A DNA stretch of 64,000 bases, from the NCBI GenBank assembly GCA_014529385.2, contig CM043944.1, positions 60,025,268 through 60,089,267 of the forward strand. Reading direction: 5' to 3'. Under the pieces are notes generated by a model that saw only the letters and a list, made by a program, of their open reading frames with translations, did no database searches and was not told the origin of the DNA. Shown piece after piece: positions 1-11,466 of the stretch; positions within the stretch are counted from its first letter, which is position 1, and every line of letters starts with the position of its first letter. The translations under genes were made by a program, and so were the position numbers. Source of the stretch: Adiantum capillus-veneris. Its lineage: Eukaryota > Streptophyta > Polypodiopsida > Polypodiales > Pteridaceae.

Positions 1-78
1 ACGCCTGTATCCACCAAACATTCCTCCCTTTCTATTCATTGCACTTCCTCGTGCAAGCTTTCTCTGAGTGAGTTTACT

Positions 79-3000
79 TTACTGTCTTATTTCGAGTGTT
101 GCAGTGAGATTTTTGAATTTCTGAGCTCTTGTTTCAATCTTGACTTTGGTTGCCAACTCTCTGAAGGGATTATTACTTATGGTACTTTGGTAGGGGATGT
201 GGCGGGCCAGTAGATCTTTTAACATGGGATTGAATATGGAAGAATCCACTTCGAAGAAGCCTGTCTTTGAAAGCTTCTTCGAAGGTCTGCATGTAATGAG
301 AGGGCAGAAACATGACTCTTGCATATAATCCCATGATAACATTTCTGCTTGGGATTTCTGTCTCCATATTCCAGCAAATGCCCCGCGTACCTTCGACAAA
401 AACTTGCCAGGGATGCTCTGCTGCTTCAATGTTGCTGAAAGCTGTAATGCATGTGATGAGCATTTTGGCAATCTTTACAAGCATCTAACAAGTGAGATCT
501 GGGATCTCTTTCATCATGTTGATTACCCCTTTTAGAGTTTGCACCATGTATTGCTCGGATGGGGGGTTGTTACTAAGCGGTTTTGTGATTATCGGGTAGT
601 TCAGCACTGCCACTCTTTTGCTTTGCTAACTAAAAAAACTGTCCTAGGATCGCCATCTGTTGATGGGATAGTAAGTGGGGTCGATCTTGAGATGCTGGGG
701 GACGTTCCTGTAATATGTTTCATCAGTTGGTCGCTGTTCAAACCAGTTTTTCCGCCAGAGTGGCTGATTGTCTAGGATGGCCTGAATCTGAAGGGCCATA
801 ATTGGAAACTCTCTATAGTCCCCTTTGCTTTTTGGTTCAAGTTTGGGAAGCATCTTTTGCTGCCATAATCGAACTTCTTGCCGCATCAATGGCAGTGCGA
901 TCATCTCGTGCCCATGATTTTTTACTACCTCATCTGGACTGATCATGAGGAGGGCAGCCGATTCTAGCACCTTCAGTTCATATTGCATATACGCCTTGTG
1001 TGAAGGGTCCTTTACTTCTGAGATCCAGCGCTAAATTTCATCCTTTGCCGACTTCGAGGTGGATGTCGTGGCTGGATCTGCAAATTCCTGCGTGCCTTTT
1101 CCAATGCTGGTAGTGGGCACCTCTGTTTGATGAGTTTCAAGCACTGATTGTTCGAATCCTTCTCCCTGCTCAAATTCCCCTGGGGCTTGTTGATACTTTG
1201 TTTGATTGTCTTTTAGAGCTGCTAACTCCCCACTTGCCTCAGCGAGTTGCCTCTTTAATTCGTCGATTTCCTCATCCTTGGTCTGTTGTAGGGCCCTACG
1301 ACCTACCTTCATGATCTGTTTGTCATATTTCTCTTGTTTCAGGGTCTCTTTCAACTCTTTGATTTCCTGGCTCAAGGAAGTAGATCCTGCAGTCGTTGTT
1401 GAGGAGGAGGATGTCTCCTGTATGGCCAGGAGCTGAGTTAGAGATCTGCTAACCACCACATACAAGCCTTGTAGCTTCTCATTTTGTTCCCTTTCTCTGG
1501 TTAGCTCCTCCTCGAGGCGTTGCTGTTCGATCTGCAATGCGGAGTTCTCCTCGTTGAATTGTTGCACTTCCTTGTAATAGTACGCTGCATTCTCCTGTTC
1601 TCTCTGCAACTCCAATTGTGCCTGGAGTTGTGCATTCTTTAGTGCGTTGATTTGTTGCTTTAACTCCAATGATTTTGCTGTTGATTTGTTGCTTTAACTC
1701 CAATGATTTTGCCTGGAGTTGTGCATTCTTTAGTGCGTTGATTTGTTGCTTTAACTCCAATGATTTTGCTATTGCTCTAGATGCTTCTTTGTTGCTGTCT
1801 TCTAACTCCAGCTCTCTTAGGTTGTAAAGAGCCCTTTGACATTGAAACTGTAGTTTGATATGCTCTAGGTGAGCGTCAATGTCAAATGACTTAACTATCT
1901 CCGCTCCTTCTTCCATGGCCGCTTGTGTGTGTGGCGATCTTGGCCTATGCTGGTCTTTTTGGCCCTGATCCGATTGCTCAGCTACCTCAGCTTGCTTTTC
2001 TTTTTGTTTCGAATCTTTTAAAGCATCAGAGGTTCTGGCAGGCTTTGTTTGTGACTCTATTTTTTGATCAGTTTTCTGTTCCGTCTGCTTTCCTTCCGCC
2101 CCTTGCTCCGACAGTCCTTCACTTTCTCCTTTCTCTTTTTACAAAGTCTCTAAAAGTGTCTCAGTATCCTTGGGAGAACCAAGGTCTTGACCTTGTTGGT
2201 CCTGTGTGTCGTGTTGTTCCTCTCCTTGCGAGTGAATTTCCTCTTTTTTACTTTTACTAGATCCGTCAGATGATTTGAGATCATCGACACGTGGCTTCTT
2301 TGATTCTTCTTTTTACCTCTGCTCCATCTTTCGCTTGAGCTCATTGTGAATGCACTGCCGCATGGCGCTGGCAATTTCCCATTTTTCTTTAGCTTCCTGC
2401 CTCTTCTGTTGCTTGATCCTTTCCAAAGCCTCTGTTTTCCTGCGTAGCAACGGAGTATTCTCGGCTTCATTGTCTTCTTTCTCATCATCCACTTCTGTTT
2501 CTTGGGTTTGATGCTGATCTTGCTTTTATTGGCGGAGCTTTTCCCTCAATGCCTGAGCCTCTTCCATTGTCCTCCTGGCATGAGTAATGGGGATAGCCTC
2601 TGGCAAGTGTGTAGCCTTTTTCTTCAACCGGGTATATCCCAGTGTGTATGGGTTGTCCTAATCCTCCTCCGAAGACTGGTACTCTGAAGGAGTGTCTCTT
2701 GGGTGGGACCCCTCTTCCTGGCTACTCTGAGCATCTGACTCGGTCTTCTCGCTGTCAGAATCCCTTAGCGGTGCACTTTGCCTTGTCTATTTGACTCGGT
2801 TTCGGTCTTGTAGAAGGTCCTGCCACTGGTCTTATAGCTCTTTTGGATCTGTGGATCAGATCTATCTGAGCTTCGACAGGTGGTAGATCATCGATCATTC
2901 CCAGTGCTTGATAGGCTATACGTGTGAGCATTGGTCCTCCGTTCATGTAAGTTTTCCTTTTTTGACTCCCCTTCAGGTTTGCTTCCACAATAGTGTCAAG

Positions 3001-3661
3001 AAGATAGTTGCCAAAGTCGCAACTGACCACCCTGTCTTCAACCAAGCCCATCGCTATTACCACTTCCATATGGAACAAACGTTCGATATATCTTGGTGTC
3101 TTCTTCACCTTGAAATGTTGTGATATAAGGCGCAATGGTAGTTTAGTTTCTGATTAGATTAGGTCTTGATACGTCAACTTGTGGCCTCGTTGCTTCAAAA
3201 AGTCTTTATCATTGTCTATTGCCTTCGTTTTTTGCAATAGATTGTGCGTCCCTTGCGGCAAGTGGAGGGCTTCATTGATAATTTTCGCTGTAATTTTTAC
3301 CTTGACAACTGCCCCATCCTTGTCTATCAGAGTTGCTTCCCCATTGTATTGAATTGAACTTATGAGCTCGTGAGATCGTCTGAAGTCTGTTTCCCAAGGA
3401 GGCAGTCGTAAGAAGTTGTCGAGCTGTAGGCACCTGACCCCTGCTTGCACTTCTGGTTTTTGGTGCAAAGTCCACATTTCTTGTGGAAAGATGGTGGTCT
3501 TTACAATTTCTTCTCTCTGCTGCTTGAAACCTTCCGATGAAAATGTTCGCCGGAATTGCTTCAAGTACCTGTTTGGTGAGGTGAGCTTTCTCATTTGATG
3601 AGATATCGGTTATCTCATAGGGTGCCACATTCCACTCCCTCTATGCTTTCCTTCGAGGCAT
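79..3661 (-). pseudogene. Broken coiled-coil ORF, retroelement-associated
   Basis: A minus-strand coding remnant reading from an ATG at 3661 towards position 79. An in-frame TAG follows MPRRKA, and the frame resumes with a region containing ITDISSNEKAHLTKQ. The 3594-3154 segment (IINEALHLPQG and surroundings) continues in the same frame past a stop into 3135-2755 (RYIERLFHMEVVIAMG). A highly charged region follows, then a long heptad-like Leu/Glu/Lys/Gln coiled coil (1916-1031), and finally a tail at 988-644 in the same frame as the coiled coil after another stop. The N-terminal half resembles the putative plant transposon protein family (Transposase_32-like); that is recalled similarity, not a search result. 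Several stops and frameshifts make it a pseudogene. It is colinear with the gypsy pol to its right and may be an extra ORF of that element. Alternatively it is the gag-like ORF of a different retroelement. Confidence 0.5.
1619..1769. repeat. Tandem duplication inside the coiled-coil ORF
   Basis: A segment of about 59 bp (1619-1677) encoding SLELKQQINALKNAQLQA recurs at 1710-1768, with a partial third copy between them. The duplication shifts the reading frame, so it is probably one of the lesions that killed the ORF. Confidence 0.7.
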
Positions 3662-3860
3662 CCTGTTGCCAATTTTAGCAAATGAAAATAGGTTTTAGCA
3701 ATTGATCAAAATTGTCAGAAAGTGTAAACTTGACCATAAAATGAAAAAGTGAGCATAACTTTGTCAAAACTACTCCAAATTTGACCAAATTTCACAAGTG
3801 CACCTAGGATTACTATAGGCACAAGACCGTTATGTAACAGATGAATTTTGGCAAAAGGGA

Positions 3861-4981
3861 ACATGGATGGCGATCCATGTTGGGATGCATTTGAAAATTG
3901 TAACTTTGGGAAGTTGTTCCTGGGCATAAGGAGATGCTAGTGAGCAATTTTCTCTGGATTTAGGGTTAAAGGTACATGGATCGCAATCCATGTTAGGAAA
4001 TATTTTGGAAATCTGATGATAACCTTTGGTAGGGTTCATCTAGATTATGACTTGGTCCAAAAAATTTGGGATTTGGATCAATGGTTTGACACTTGGGCTG
4101 AATTTTGGAAACCATTTATAGATTTAGAGATTTTGGCTTTTTGAAGTAGATTTTTGGATTCAAATGGCTTGAAACTCCATGGCTTGGCTTTCTTGATCAT
4201 AGTGAATCAGATAGCATGGTTTTTACTTATGTTGGGCAAAAAGGTACATGGATCACGATCCATGTTGGACATAATTTTGATACAGTTCTTGTGCACATTT
4301 GTTCCTATAGGTTTTCCTAGTACACTGGTGAATTTTTTTCAACTTAGGACACGTTTTTCCATAGTTTGCCCCATTTTTTAGTTTATGGCCATGTTTTTTT
4401 CGTTTTGACCAAATCTGTTTCTGGCAACCATTTTTGGAGTCATGTTTTGCCTGAGATCTCTCCTTGCTTTGATTTCTGATGATTTAGGTATGTAGTTCAT
4501 AGCTTTGGTTGGTTCCTTGGCAAATTCCCCCAGACATTGAATTCTTTTGAGAAGACAAACTGAATCCTGCAAGTTTCACCATTTTGCAAGTAAACTTTTG
4601 CTTGGTTTTGATCCTACCACCATTCTTAGGTTACATTTGCTTGTTGATAGGTTCCGAGGAGAGTGTGAAGTCTCCCAAATAACTTTAGCAGTAATTTGAC
4701 CAAAAGACCATTTACAAACTAAAAGTAGCAATCCAGGTGGGTTTGATGATCTTTAGAGCACTTTTTGTGATCATTTTGCAGCACCCGTACTATTTGTACA
4801 ATGTCCATCTAGTGAGCCACTTTTATCCTGATTTTGGCAAAAAGGAACATGGATTTCGATCTATGTTGGGATGCATTTTGAAAAACCAGTCTCACAAGAG
4901 TTTGTTCCTGACCCTCTATTGTTGCTCCTGTAGATATTTCCATGATTTTAGGGTTTGGGGAACATGAATCGCGATCCATGT
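3861..4981. repeat. Five dispersed copies of a 20-bp palindrome
   Basis: Near-perfect palindromes built on the half-site ACATGGATCG plus its reverse complement occur at 3861-3880, 3974-3993, 4246-4265, 4847-4866 and 4962-4981. Each is usually preceded by a G/A-rich stretch such as gcaaaaggga and followed by tgttgg-like sequence. The surrounding 3.66-5.28 kb has no convincing coding sequence. Confidence 0.75.
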
Positions 4982-5276
4982 TCCAACACCTTTTTCTGCT
5001 GTTTTTAGCTTGGCTGATTCTGTCAGTTAGTTGGGGTCTACTGATGAACTATTTCTGGTTTTTTATGGTATTGGACTTCCTCATTGGCCCTGTTAGTTTA
5101 CCGATTTTGTGACCTTGTAGTGCTTTGATTTGTTGTTTTGGTACTGTTAATGCAGTCTGGGCCACACACATATGCTCTTGCAAGGTTAATGATCATACCT
5201 GTCAAATCTAGTGTAGTAAGATCCACCGAGGTGGTCGCAGTGGGCAGAAGAAACTCCAGAAACTCTATGCTCCTGT

Positions 5277-5395
<119 letters not shown>

Positions 5396-5499
5396 AATGA
5401 GCTTATGTTTCCCCTTTTGACTATATGTTCCCAGTGTACCCGGAATGCCTCAGTTATACTTACCTTCATTGATCATATCTTGTTATTCATATCACCTGC

Positions 5500-5987
5500 G
5501 GTTTGAACCGTTTGTCATTCTGACACTCAACTTACAAATGGCGTTCAATCTGCAGTTTTGATCCTTCAGACGTTGGCTCAAAATTCATCTTGTGTTGAAT
5601 CTTCCCATATTTTCCATGTTCGAAGTCCTCGCTTTGAAGTTTTGGCGTTTGCTTTCAAAAGTCGATTCTGACTTTCTTGGCTCGACTTATCAATTTTTTG
5701 TTGATTACCTGTCGTTTTTTGATTTTTTGTAAAAGAAAATTATTTACAATGATTATTAGTTGGCCAAAAATTAGCCAAAATTAGTGTCACCTCCCTTATA
5801 TACATACTCTTATTCTGGTATTAGATGGTGACGGTATGGCTCATGATTATGCCAACTAAGAGTCTGTCAGGCTCTGAAAAACTTGTTATGTGTTTTTTGA
5901 AGAAAAGGAAAGGAAAGGAAACAAAGAGAAAAGAAGTAAGATGATAATAGTATATATAAATGATAATCCAGCCGCATTTCCCCCCTT
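5500..5987 (-). mobile_element. Probable gypsy 3' LTR edge with polypurine tract
   Basis: On the minus strand a polypurine tract (complement of 5976-5987, aaggggggaaa) is followed by TGCGGCTGG, the expected start of a 3' LTR running leftwards. Just upstream on the minus strand is a gttcgtcggggacga-like stretch, which resembles the end of many plant gypsy elements. A minus-strand TATA-like sequence lies near 5796-5803. The far LTR end was not located, so the left boundary is approximate. No matching 5' LTR was found. Confidence 0.4.
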
Positions 5988-6567
5988 CCTAGAGCGAGTC
6001 GTCCCCGACGAACATGTGTTAGACTGCTTGGGACTAAAGCACGTGTCTATGCATAGCCGTATAGTGTGGCTCTATGATGCTGATGGAGGATATGCATGGG
6101 AAAACAAAATGTTGTGCAAGAGATAGGTGCTGAAAAATATGTTCAGTGGCTGTTGGTGGCGAGGTTCCTTGGAATCTGCATGGTTCGAACAATAGTAATT
6201 GGAGAAGACGCGCTTTGTGTTTGACTGTGACCTGCAAAAGTTTTGATGCTGCCGGTGGGGTTGCTTTTTGGCATTGTTTGGGTTGCCATCGAAATTGCTT
6301 AGGTATGGATCCTCTAGAAGAGGCATCATGAAGGTGAGGTTGTTTTGGTTGCCATACTCATTTGAGTGTGTTTGGATGTCAAAGATAGTGGTCCATTGGG
6401 TTAGGCCGTGTGACAACAGCGGTGGGCGATTTGTGGCGGTTTAATTTCTGTGTAGGTAATGTAGGTTTACGTGTATTGGTTTGTCATTTAGGTATCCACA
6501 ATTGCCTAGGCTTGGTTTTCATGATTGATTTCTTAACCCATATTTGCGTGACCATGGTGGTGGATGA
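5988..6567. other. Unassigned spacer
   Basis: Minus-strand frames here (6416-6034) are rich in Asn, Gln and His, like some gag linkers, but show no recognisable domain. It is probably part of the retroelement whose LTR edge lies just to the left. Confidence 0.3.
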
Positions 6568-7144
6568 TCACTGAGCTGCTGCATGTGGCAATGGTAAAGG
6601 TTCCCATACATGGTCCGTTTGTAGGAATGGCATGGCTAATGATTGGCCCTCGTGTTTGATGAGTAAAGTGTTGTCCTGCCAGTTTGGTGTGGCTTGAAAA
6701 GTGCGTATCCGCAGCACTCCCAGAATAACTACTTTGTTAAGATGTTCATCTTTGACCACATGAAATTGATGTGGATAAACTGTCCCATCAATGGTGATTG
6801 GTAAATTTATGTGGCCTAGACTGTCCATAGTACCTTTTTTTGCTACTTTGAACCCCATAGTGTTGGGCATTATAGGTTCCTGTGTGATTTTTTCTGAAAG
6901 TGGAGTAGTTAACCACATTAGCTCTGGCCCCTGTGTCCACTAACGCTCTTTCGGTGGTGCCGTCAGCAAGTTGTAACTGAATGTATAGATCCATTCCTCC
7001 TAACCATGTAGCCGCCATTTGTATGGATGCTATCGGAGCATTCTTAATAGCCACGTCCTGTTGTGCTTTCCTCTGGAAGTTTTCTTGTTCCCTGCGTTTT
7101 AATATTCTGATTTTGGCTTCCTGCTGTGCTTGTTCCCGAATGTC
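6568..7144 (-). pseudogene. Retropepsin-like domain downstream of integrase
   Basis: The minus-strand reading continues in frame from the end of the integrase ORF after one TAG. A basic, Gln-rich linker leads into an aspartic-protease-like segment with the active-site motif ALVDTGARANVV (in 7054-6788), then a shifted frame (6918-6568) with FKVAKKGTMDSLGHI and VVILGVLRI, which would be the distal half of the retropepsin fold. The element's protease would cut its polyprotein during particle maturation. In Ty3/gypsy elements it normally precedes reverse transcriptase, so its place after integrase is unusual. A frameshift separates the two halves. Confidence 0.6.
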
Positions 7145-8449
7145 CTATGCGTGACGTCTACGCTGAGCTGCTGCATGGAGTGTTGCGGGTTCTTCTGGTG
7201 TCAGCGGAAGAAGATATTTCTTTAACAAGCAACCACTCGTCCAATTAGGCATCTCCTCTCTTGCAAATGTTGCAAGTTTGATGGCACCACTTTGCGATAC
7301 ATCATGGATTACAAAAGGCCCCATTCCTCGCTTTTTGAGTTTTTTGGAGTGCTGTTTGAGGGTATACATGATAATGTAATCCCCTTTTTGGAACTCCTTT
7401 CCAATTACGTGTTGATCATGGAAATCTTTCATTTGTTTTTTCCTGAGCATATATCCCAGCCATCGCTTTAAGTCTAGTTTCATCTAAATTTCTAGGGTGT
7501 CTAGTCTCTCCAATAGCTCATGGCCTATCCATCCTAATTGTGTTGCCACTCTAAGGGATTTGATTAGGAATTCCAATGGTAGGATCGCATTAATCCCGAA
7601 TAGTAGGTTAAAGGGAGTCGTTCCAATGAAATTTTTAAGAGCTACGCGGTAAGCCCATAAGGCTGTGTGTAGCTTTTGATCCCAATCATTTTTTGAGTCA
7701 TTGACTATCTTGGTGAGCATGGTGCATAGGATTTTGTTGGTACTCTCTGCCTGTCCATTGGCTTGCGGATGATAGGGTGCTGACTTGTGATGGACCACCA
7801 TGAATTTGTGAAGGAGGCTTTCAATGATGTCGTTCACAAAGTGTGTTCCCCTATCGCTCACTATTTCGATTGGTAGTCCATATCGCTTATAGACGTTTTC
7901 AAAAAAGAACTGAGTTGTAGTCCTTGCATCATTTTTTTGGGTTGCTTTTGCTTTTGCCCATTTTGTCATGTAGTCTGTTGCTACGATGATGCATTGTGCG
8001 TGAGTCCTGTATCTTGGAGGTATGATGGGACCAATGAAGTCAATGCTCCATTTGGCAAAAGCACCTACACCCATCATTGGCCTCAGTGGAATTTCATCTC
8101 TCCTTTAGGGTGGTTTTGTGCGTTGACATTCATCACATCGTTTAATGTATGTCGTTGCATCCATGAACAGGGTTGGCCACCATATGCTTGAGTGTAGTAC
8201 GAGCCTTGCTATTTTATCAGCAGAGAAGTGGCCCCCTGGTTGTCTTGAGCGTGCTTGATCTAGGATGATGTAATATTCGCTTTCTGTAGCACACAACCGT
8301 AATTGTTTGTCCTTTCTCCGCCTATACAGTTGGTTGGCAATGAGCAGATAGTGTTTGGCCTCTTCTTCGATATTTTTCATTCTTGCTTTGCCCCATTTCG
8401 CTAGAAAGGTTTGGTTTTTTAAGTACTCAACTATGAAACATGGTGGCAT
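7145..8449 (-). pseudogene. Ty3/gypsy integrase
   Basis: Three minus-strand segments in one frame (8449-8105, 8077-7484, 7483-7145) are separated by single in-frame stops. The first has the zinc-binding region GGHFSADKIARL...KRCDECQ; the first His of the HHCC set appears replaced by Arg (ARSRQPGG). The second is the catalytic core with Asp13 (WSIDFIGP), Asp75 (IVSDRGTHF) and Glu111 (NGQAESTNK), a canonical D,D-35-E arrangement. The third is the C-terminal DNA-binding domain, with GMGPFVIHDV. The core resembles the Tat/Athila (non-chromovirus) lineage. The stops make it non-functional as it stands. Confidence 0.9.
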
Positions 8450-8644
8450 ATTCCACTGGGGGCTGCATTATACAACTATCACAAGATTTCACATATTTAT
8501 GGACACTATGTTCCATGTTTAGCCAGTAGATGCCCAGTCTTTGTAACTGTTGGCCTGCCTGTGTTTCACAAGTGTGAAATCCCGTATTTTGTATATGAGC
8601 TTGTTTGAGGTAGTAGGTGGTATCTTCACGCTATACGCATAGTC

Positions 8645-9496
8645 TCAGTATCCCATCCTTACCATGTTTATACAACCGTTCTGTTGAAAGTTGAGATTTC
8701 GTATTTGATGGATAATTGATGGTTGTCTTTCTATCTGCAATGAGCCACTTGTGAATAGAGGAATGACCTCTTCGCTCCATCTCGGCACCATTTCTATGAA
8801 CAGATATGAATCAGGAAGGTCATCATCAACACCCTCAGGTGCTTCCCCATGAAATAGTCGTGAAAGATGATCTGCTCTTTGGTGTGTGGCCCCCTTTTTT
8901 ACAACCACTGTGAAGTCAAGCTCAAGCAACAATATAAACCAGCGAACAATTCTTCCAGTGTTGTAAGGTTTGTTTACTAAATATAACAGTGCTTGATGAT
9001 TCACGAAGAAGACAAACTTATTTTCTAGAAGGTAGTGTCTAAATTTCTTGACAACATAGATCATTCCTAGACCTTTTCTTTCCGTAGTGGTATAATTTCT
9101 CTTTGTGTTGTTTAGTTGCCGATTAGAGTAGGAAATGGGAAATTCCATTTTCTTCTCTCCTAGTTGGGCTAATATGCACTCGATGGAGTAGGCTAATGCA
9201 TCCACATGGACATGAAAGATTTTGCTCCAGTCAGGGGCTTGCAAAATTGGAGCCGAAATTAAATGTTGCTTCAATTTTTGGAAAGCCTGCTCACATTCCT
9301 CCGTCCATTCGAACTTAGTTATGAGGGCGAACAATGGCTTCGCTATTACAACATACATATATATGAAATTCCTGTAGTATCTGCAATGCCCCATAAATGC
9401 TACTTCTTTTATCTTCATTGGTCTCGGTAGTGCAGCAATTATTTGCACCTTTTCTTGATGAGTTGAAATTCCGTTTTTGGACACAATGTGGCCCAA
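8645..9496 (-). pseudogene. Gypsy RNase H domain
   Basis: This continues the polyprotein from reverse transcriptase after a one-base frameshift near 9.5 kb. It starts with GHIVSKNGIST, typical of the RT-thumb/connection boundary. RNase H follows with HVHVDALAYSIECILAQ, TTTERKGLGMIYVVKKFRHYL and HQRADHLSRL. A few conserved residues are altered. The reading closes at 8645, before the integrase zinc region. Confidence 0.85.
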
Positions 9497-10358
9497 AATT
9501 CAACCCTGTCTTACCTTGAAGATGCATTTTCCAGGTTTTAGAAATACGATATGTTCTGTATTTTTCAAAGACTTTTCCCAGATGAGTTATGTGGTCACTT
9601 CGTCGATGGGAATGAACACAAAGATCATCCATATAGATCTCCAGAAATTGTCTGAGATATTCTTTGAATGCATGGGTCATTAGTCTTTGAAATGTGGCCG
9701 GGGCATTGGTCAAGCCGAAAGGCATTACCCTGTATGCAAATATACCCCACTCTATCGCAAAAGATGTCTTATGCTGATCTTCCACTTTAATCGTCAACTG
9801 GTTGTATCCTGAGAACCCATCCAAGAAACTATAGGCCTCTTTCCCTTCTACCCTCTCAATAACATGATTGGTTATTAGCAGTGGGTAGTTATCCCGGATG
9901 GTGGCTGCATTTACTTGTTTGAGATTTACACAGACACGCAGTTTTCCATTCTTTTTGGGTACCACCACAATCGGGGACACCCACTCGGTGTGCTCAATCT
10001 CGTAGATAAACTCAGCATCCTTAAGTTTGTCTATTTCTTCCTTAATTTTCTTGGCAAAAGTTTCATTGTACGTGTAAGGACGTTGTCTACATGGTCTGGC
10101 ATCACTCTTAAGGAGAATCATGTGCTGACATATCTTAGGATCTATCCCCTTTAGATCTTTGTATGACCATGTAAAGACATCTTTATATCGCCTGAGTGTA
10201 TCGACTAGAAGTTGCTCTTCCTCTTCAGTAAGGTCCGTGGCAAAATATGCCGGTTTAGGCTCCTCACCTGGTTCTGCTAAGTTGATGCTTTTGGTGTTTT
10301 CAGGTCCATCATATGAAATTCTTGGTTCTTTGGAATCTCGTTTGGGTTTTTGCACCAC
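9315..10358 (-). pseudogene. Gypsy reverse transcriptase
   Basis: A 347-codon minus-strand frame with all main RT blocks: PIVVVPKKNGKLRVCVNLKQ, SFLDGFSGYNQ (catalytic Asp about residue 180), YRVMPFGLTNAPATFQRLM, and the active site YMDDLCVHS (residues 242-245). It copies element RNA into DNA in the cytoplasmic particle. The last 80 or so codons after the YMDD region are out of frame with the following RNase H because of a small indel, so the polyprotein is broken. The N-terminal part (DLTEEEEQLLVDTLRRYKDVF...GIDPKICQHMI) is the usual pre-RT segment of Tat-like elements. Confidence 0.92.
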
Positions 10359-10373
10359 TATCTTCCTATCCTA

Positions 10374-10684
10374 AATGGTATACTTCTTATAGTGGGAAGG
10401 TGCATCAAATTTATCATCATTTGATTCCTGTTGTCCAAACTTCCTTCAAAGCTCGTTTTAATTCATTGTATTTGACTTTGTGCTCCATTTTGGACAACTT
10501 AATCGATTTTTCGGTATTTTTTTCTTTTTTTGGTTGACTTAGGTTTCATATATTGCTTTGTTATCCTGTCCTTGAGGCAGTTTGTTGCTTTGACTAACCT
10601 CAAGTACTATGTTTTGTCAGTTAATAGAGGTAATGAGTCCTTGTTGTGCTTGTTTATGCGTTTATCTTGATACCTTCATTGTCT
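10374..10684 (-). pseudogene. Decayed pol linker
   Basis: Between the first ORF and RT, minus-strand frames hold short fragments such as KLSKMEHKVKYNELKRAL interrupted by stops. This fits a degenerate linker of the same pol and not an intergenic gap. Confidence 0.45.
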
Positions 10685-11113
10685 TCAAGGGTTTTGGTTT
10701 GGGAAATCATAGTAGATCACTTGTCGATCCTTCCGTTTGATGCTCTGACTCGAGTTACTAGACAACTCATTGTCCGTGTTATCCTCTAACGTCTTATCAG
10801 TCCAGTCTTGAAAATCTTCTTCATCTATTTGGAAAATGTCTTTTACAGAGATTTCGTTCACTATGCGTCGGCACTCGGCCACCCCTTCCTTGTCAGGTAC
10901 GTCTTCCTCTATCTTAGAAGTTAGGCACAAATTCATCATCTGCAATGGGATGATATCATACCCTTCCTCATCACAGAATTTGGTGAGGGTCACCTCGTTT
11001 ACACAAACATCAAGAGAAGCTAGTATTTGTTGCCATCCAAAAGGTTCGAATATCTCTTTTGTAAAAGGCTCTAGTATGTATGTTTCGTCTTTTCCCTTGA
11101 TCCTTTTGGCCAT
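10685..11113 (-). pseudogene. N-terminal part of gypsy polyprotein
   Basis: A 142-codon acidic minus-strand ORF that starts only about 330 bp after the primer binding site, so it is the first coding segment of the element. It ends RQVIYYDFPNQNP and lies directly upstream of the RT region, the position of the pre-RT linker in related plant elements. No CCHC zinc knuckle or gag-like domain is visible, so this copy appears to lack gag. The function of the segment is not known. Confidence 0.55.
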
Positions 11114-11447
11114 AAATGATGGTGTAATTTGTTTCCTAATCTACTCCTATAAACTGAAATGAATCTGCGAACATAACTGAACTTAACAGTACAAAAATAA
11201 CAACAACATGTGTGGTGGAATAGCCCTTTCCAAGCATGTGAAAAATCAAAGAACGAATTAATATCTTGTACTTCACTCACAACTTTCTTTGCTCTTAAGG
11301 AATAGCAGTGGCTAGTCTCGGACTCCAGTCTCTATCAAGCACTAAACCTACGTCTAGCTGCTTCACTGTCTATGGGTAAGCGGAACGGGTATCAAAAGTT
11401 TTTTTTTTTTTTTGTACACTGAGTCACTCACCACTTGAGGATCGGTT
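11114..11447 (-). other. Leader of the gypsy element
   Basis: A 5' untranslated leader between primer site and first ORF. It includes a T-run near 11,400. No coding signal is seen. Confidence 0.4.
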
Positions 11448-11465
11448 TCCCCGGCAGTGGCGCCA
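11448..11465 (-). promoter_or_regulatory. Primer binding site, Asp-tRNA-like
   Basis: The minus strand reads TGGCGCCACTGCCGGGGA immediately inside the LTR boundary. It closely matches the complement of the plant tRNA-Asp 3' end used by Athila-type elements (recalled, with about two differences). It fixes the 5' end of the minus-strand gypsy element. Confidence 0.75.
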
Positions 11466-11466
11466 A

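Noticed and set aside
5890-6416. Plus-strand frames of 61-78 codons near 5.9-6.3 kb
   Set aside because: They cross a probable LTR/polypurine-tract junction read on the other strand and have no recognisable motif.
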